Shown: piece by piece, positions 11,641 through 15,000 of the stretch
Layout of the letters: each line of letters opens with the position of its first letter
How positions within the stretch are numbered: the stretch's first letter is position 1
NCBI RefSeq assembly: GCF_000188695.1
Contig: NW_004754920.1
Location: 152,597-167,596 of the forward strand
Direction of reading: 5' to 3'
Origin: Salpingoeca rosetta
Lineage: Eukaryota; Opisthokonta; Choanoflagellata; Craspedida; Salpingoecidae
Length of the DNA stretch: 15,000 nucleotides
Program-made: the position numbers and the translations under genes
Notes under the pieces: model-generated
Databases searched by the model: none
Told to the model about the DNA's origin: nothing
The model's input: only the letters and a program-made list of their open reading frames with translations

Positions 11641-12122
11641 ACCACTTACCGACGTGTTGTGTGCTTGTGCGCGTTGCATTGCAGACCAACACGGTCAAAT
11701 GGCATCTTGCCCGCATGCGCCACGGCGGCGAAGGTGAGGGTGCGTGCGACATGAACTTTCTTTCCTTTGTCCGTTGTATGCACATGCTGTTTTCCATTCA
11801 CCTTCACTTGCCTGCTCACTATTGTCACCACTGCCACTTCAACAACATCATGATGGCAGATGCCACGGCCCACACGTTTGTGTCTTCTGTTGAAATCCTT
11901 CCGTCGGCACCAGAAGGACTGCGAGAGGTGACTGACCCTTTGCACTTGCACATCTTTTGGACGGCACACACAATCCTTCACAGCCGCTCCTACCGTGACT
12001 CGCGCCCACACGTCAGCGTGTGCACGCACACACACGAACACACATGCACATGTGTGCATGTGCATTGCCACCCGTCCCTTCACTCACGTCTGCACACACC
12101 CACCCACACACACACACACACA

Positions 12123-12188
<66 letters not shown>

Positions 12189-12600
12189 TCCGTGGTCTGG
12201 CAGGCACGAACGCTGTGGCGGGTGGAGAAGGTGGCGCCCTCGTGGCGCGGGTCCGCCGTCACCGCCGCAGACAAAATCAGGCTCAGGAGGTGCGGCATGT
12301 GTGTGTGTGTGTATGTGTGTCGCGTGTTGTAGTGCATGTGCTGTTCTCAAATTTGTCTGAATTCCTGTCCTTTTGACGTCCACCACCACCACCACTGCCA
12401 TGACACCACCACTGCCATGACACCACCACACCACCGCGACGACGACGACGAACACCGTCAGCCTTGCCACTGGCGAGTGCCTGATGTTGCAGGTCATGTC
12501 CTCCCAGACGGTGATGGTCGACGCGCCCTCAGATGATGATTATGACGACGACGATAGCACATCCACACAGCACCAACAGCAACACCAATCACAATCACGA

Positions 12601-12631
<31 letters not shown>

Positions 12632-15000
12632 GCGGGCTTGTTCGTGGCGAGACGATCAACCCACGCGCATCGCCAACCCCAACACCGCTGCCACGATCTA
12701 CATCGGCCTCCACAACGGCAACGCGGACCGGGAGCACCAGTGGACGCACCCTGTCAACATCATCAGCGCACCAACAGCAGCAGTCGCAACCGCAACGTCC
12801 GTTGCACCGAATGCTGGCAACAACAGCCAGCGGCAGCGGTAGTGGCAGTGGGAGTGGGAGTGGCAGCTCTCTTCAGGTTCCACGTCGCACCACCCCTGGT
12901 GTGACAGTTGGTGCTCCTGATGATGACGACGACGATGACGAGGATGATGATGACAACAGCAGAGGAGTTGAGACAAGGGGAAGGCAGCGCACGCGCAGCG
13001 TCGATGACAACAATGATGATGACGATGACGATGACAATCACGGCGACGACGGTGTAGATGATGGTCAGGAGCATCACGAGGACGAGCAGCACCCGCCCTA
13101 CCACGTGCGCTCCCGATCACAGCTCCAGGGCGCAACACACCCTGCCGCCTCCCGAAAGTCCATGTACCGCGGCCGCATTCGCTCACGCGTGCTCTCACCA
13201 CTCGCCCGACCAATTTCGGCATCAGCCGCTGGCAGTCGCTCGCCAAGCGTGACCTATCGCTTGCTGGCAACGCCGCGGCGATCAGCGAATGCGGTGCGAC
13301 CTCGAAGCGAGGAGGACTACATTGTCAGCGTGCCCCTGATTGAAGCGGAGCCTATGGAGATGATGGGCGAAGCTGACGTGCTTGATGGCAATGATGATGG
13401 TGATGACGGTGATGGCAGGGTGAGGGCGAGTGCCATTGCTGAGAGCTCGGCGCGTGCCCGTGACACCATCATTCCCTCCAACAGCAGCACTGTCCTGGAC
13501 ATTCTGCCAAAGAAGCCCATGATGCCAGTGCGTTCCGCATGTTGCGTTGGGTGTTTGTGTGTTTGTGTGTGTGGTTGTGTGTATATGCGTGTGTGTGCGT
13601 GTGTTTGTGTGTGAGTGTGTGTGTGTGCGTGTGACAGTGAGTGCGTGTGACAGTGTGTGCATGTGACTGTGACTGTGCATGTGTGTGGGCTGTGTGGTCC
13701 TGAGTAAGCGCGCCTGCGGGTGTGCGCACTCACGTGCCTACCTTTGACGATTTGACAGTGCTACTTTTTCATGTCTCCGACTCACTGTCTTCCCCTTTGT
13801 CCGTGTGTGCGTCCATGCTGTCGTTGGTTATGTTGCAGGGAAGCCACGTTGTGATTGGCGACACGAAGGTGCTGCTGCGCCACAATGCAACCGGCATTCT
13901 CGTCGACGTCACCCCAACAGCAAGCGATTCGGCGCAGGTGAGCTCGCGTGCACGCCATGCACCCACCATGTGCTTGAACATGTGCGATGACAATTTGCTC
14001 ACGTACAGTTCTCTACGTCCCGACGTGCAACAAAGCCGCACATTTACACACCACCACGCACTCACACACGGACACGTACTCCAACTACCGCATACGACTA
14101 ACATTGACACACATCCATGCACTCACGCAACTGCCCTGTCCCCTTGTCCATAATCCCCCGCCTCAATGCACTGTGTGCGCGTGTGCACACGACAGGCGGC
14201 CGCTGCTGGTGACGACGACGATACGCGCGTGCTCGTCATACCGCGGACGTCAGCGCACGTGGACGACGGGTTCCAGTTTGTTCGGCTGGAGGAGGTCATT
14301 GCTCGCGATGTTGCCGCCATCATCGCCGCACGCCAGCGCATGCTCTCGTTCCTCGCGGGGCTGTACGCCCGCCCGCAGGTTCGTTTCGGTGGATGAGCCA
14401 TTGGTTGGGTCGTGCGTGCATGTGTGTTTTTGTCATTACGTGTACCAAGATCATGTACCAAGATTCAGTGATTGCAGATTCAGTGATCACAGGAATCGAC
14501 CAAGCAAACAACCAACCATCCCACTGCTTCATGAGTTCACAATCACTGCCTAACACGCCAACCTGTTGTACTCTCTCCTTTCACCACCACCACCACCACC
14601 ACCACCACCACTGCGCGTGCGCGTGCTGCAGGTTGGCGCGGCGTCGGCGTCGGTCGTGTTTGCGTTCCGGCAGCTCATCATCCAGCTCCGCTCCTTCCTG
14701 TCACACGGTGCGACACAGAACAGTGCGAGGGGAGGTGAAGGAAGAGTGGTGCTCTTGTGGATGAGGTGGTGATGATGCCGTTGACGTTTGTATTTGGTGG
14801 TCTGATCTGTTCAAGCCTCTGTGTCAATTCATGAACGGACCAACGCAGTCGCTTGCTCGCTCGCTCGCCCGCTTGTGGCTCGGCATCAGTTCACACCACC
14901 CTTGCCTTTTCGTCTCGATGGTCTTGATTTTTTTTTTTTTTTTTGCCTGCAGGCAAAGCAGCGGTGCGGCGAATGCGACAGGACTATTTCCGCGTCGAAG
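9620..15000 (+). CDS. RYR: Ryanodine-receptor homologue, N-terminal part (3'-incomplete)
   Basis: Exons are 9620-10147, 10414-10495, 10634-10737, 11120-11347, 11685-11733, 11860-11927, 12204-12289, 12462-13527, 13839-13937, 14196-14378, 14632-14707 and 14953-15000 (continuing). All eleven junctions keep phase, giving about 872 codons. The family forms tetrameric ER/SR calcium-release channels of about 5,000 residues, so most of the gene lies to the right. Residues 13-50 ([18 protein letters not shown] and on) match the first beta-trefoil. [37 protein letters not shown] and [15 protein letters not shown] follow in the order of the animal ryanodine receptor N-terminal and MIR domains. [12 protein letters not shown] and [14 protein letters not shown] fit the same alignment. 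The IP3-receptor RTTGRQ ligand loop is not seen. A poly-Q insert sits at about residues 56-75, and a roughly 300-residue low-complexity insert fills most of exon 8. The end, YFRVE, is expected to enter the first RIH domain. Comparison is from memory of the family. Confidence 0.87.
10148..10413 (+). repeat. Ryanodine-receptor intron 1, TG-rich
   Basis: The donor GTGTGT at 10148 starts a TG-rich segment, and a second one spans about 10264-10352. The acceptor is GGATTAG at 10413. The join gives YGHAVQ-LMHVASQ, a continuous conserved segment. Confidence 0.8.
10738..11119 (+). repeat. Ryanodine-receptor intron 3, TG/TATG repeat
   Basis: The donor GTGCGC runs into CGCG and then TGTA/TGTG repeats to about 10860. 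The 3' half is unique sequence without a supported exon, ending in CTGCAG at 11119. The join gives [14 protein letters not shown]. Confidence 0.85.
11348..11684 (+). repeat. Ryanodine-receptor intron 4 with 5' TG tract and 3' CA tract
   Basis: TG-rich sequence with ATGTG interruptions runs from the donor (11348) to about 11447. A CA run of 68 bp lies at 11568-11635, 49 bp before the acceptor TTGCAG. The two tracts are reverse complements in the transcript. Confidence 0.85.
11928..12203 (+). repeat. Ryanodine-receptor intron 6 with CA tract
   Basis: CA repeats with one CCC interruption cover about 12104-12184, ending 19 bp before the acceptor CTGGCAG. The donor is GTGACT. Short ACATGTGTGCATGTGC words lie upstream at about 12049. 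Confidence 0.8.
12290..12461 (+). repeat. Ryanodine-receptor intron 7 with CCA/CGA triplets and an 18-bp duplication
   Basis: The donor is GTGCGG and the acceptor CCGTCAG ends at 12461. CACCACCACTGCCATGA is present twice (near 12388 and 12406), followed by CACCA and CGACGACGACGACG. Choosing this acceptor rather than the CAG at 12494 keeps the frame and restores [12 protein letters not shown]. Confidence 0.75.
12532..13050 (+). repeat. Coding triplet repeats: poly-Q, Ser-Gly and poly-D tracts
   Basis: Within exon 8 of the ryanodine-receptor gene there are Asp codons at 12532-12555, ten Gln codons at about 12601-12630, alternating Ser-Gly codons at about 12829-12867, and long Asp runs at about 12919-12955 and 13003-13035. 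All keep one open frame from 12462 to 13527, so the insert is coding unless an unrecognised splice removes it. Confidence 0.85.
13528..13838 (+). repeat. Ryanodine-receptor intron 8, TG-rich 5' half
   Basis: The donor is GTGCGT; TG-rich repeats, some with GTGACAGTG units, run from about 13549 to 13690. The 3' half is unique sequence and ends in GTTGCAG at 13838. Confidence 0.8.
13938..14195 (+). other. Ryanodine-receptor intron 9, no long repeat
   Basis: The donor is GTGAGC and the acceptor CGACAG ends at 14195. The intron has scattered CA words but no long run and no supported exon. Confidence 0.8.
14379..14631 (+). repeat. Ryanodine-receptor intron 10 with CAC triplets
   Basis: The donor is GTTCGT and the acceptor CTGCAG ends at 14631. 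A CAC triplet run lies at about 14582-14611. ATCATGTACCAAGATTCAGTGATTGCAGATTCAGTGATCA at 14450-14489 contains two close copies of AGATTCAGTGAT. Confidence 0.8.
14708..14952 (+). repeat. Ryanodine-receptor intron 11 with poly-T before the acceptor
   Basis: The donor is GTGCGA and the acceptor CCTGCAG ends at 14952. A run of about 17 T at 14928-14944 forms an unusually strong pyrimidine tract. A CGCTTGCTCGCTCGCTCGCC word lies at about 14849-14868. Confidence 0.8.

Noticed and set aside
12495..13527. Start of ryanodine-receptor exon 8 at the CTGCAG ending at 12494
   Set aside because: With the phase left by exon 7 it would hit a stop almost at once. The acceptor at 12461 keeps the frame and restores a conserved segment.
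9620..15000. IP3 receptor as identity of the right-hand gene
   Set aside because: First considered because both families share the N-terminal trefoils. Segment order and wording ([20 protein letters not shown]-like, SW.G) fit ryanodine receptors better, and the IP3 ligand loop was not found.

Overview
The window is nuclear DNA from a eukaryote. It holds parts or all of four intron-rich protein-coding genes, reconstructed by joining GT-AG exons whose reading phase agrees at every junction. Introns are loaded with TG/CA microsatellites, while the DNA between genes is short (172, 597 and 136 bp). The gene content (a ryanodine-receptor-type channel, an NSFL1C/p47-type p97 cofactor, a type II Golgi-like sulfotransferase) plus poly-Q and poly-D tracts, high GC exons and tight packing suggests a unicellular holozoan such as a choanoflagellate. 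That placement is inference; no rRNA or other marker is present.

Layout. (A) 223-2137, + strand: the 3' part of a thioredoxin-fold, probably membrane-anchored protein (TXNDC15-like); its start lies left of the window or is unrecognised. (B) 2310-5875, + strand: a complete ten-exon sulfotransferase of about 448 aa with an N-terminal signal anchor. (C) 6473-9483, - strand: a complete ten-exon p47/NSFL1C homologue of 390 aa with UBA, SEP and UBX domains. (D) 9620 to the right edge, + strand: the first twelve exons (about 872 codons) of a ryanodine-receptor homologue, running out of the window in the region expected to begin its RIH domain.

A and B are tandem, B and C convergent, and C and D divergent from a 136-bp intergenic region. 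No operon logic applies. A and B are plausibly both secretory-pathway proteins, D an ER/SR-type calcium channel, and C a p97 adaptor in ER/Golgi membrane fusion, but a functional link between neighbours is not shown by the sequence. I saw no tRNA, rRNA, CRISPR or transposon. The long open frames of poly-Val, poly-Leu, poly-Cys or His-Thr in this window are microsatellite artefacts. The most unusual structure is two introns (3942-4180 and 11348-11684) that begin with a TG-rich tract at the 5' splice site and end with a CA tract close to the 3' splice site, so each intron could fold on itself.
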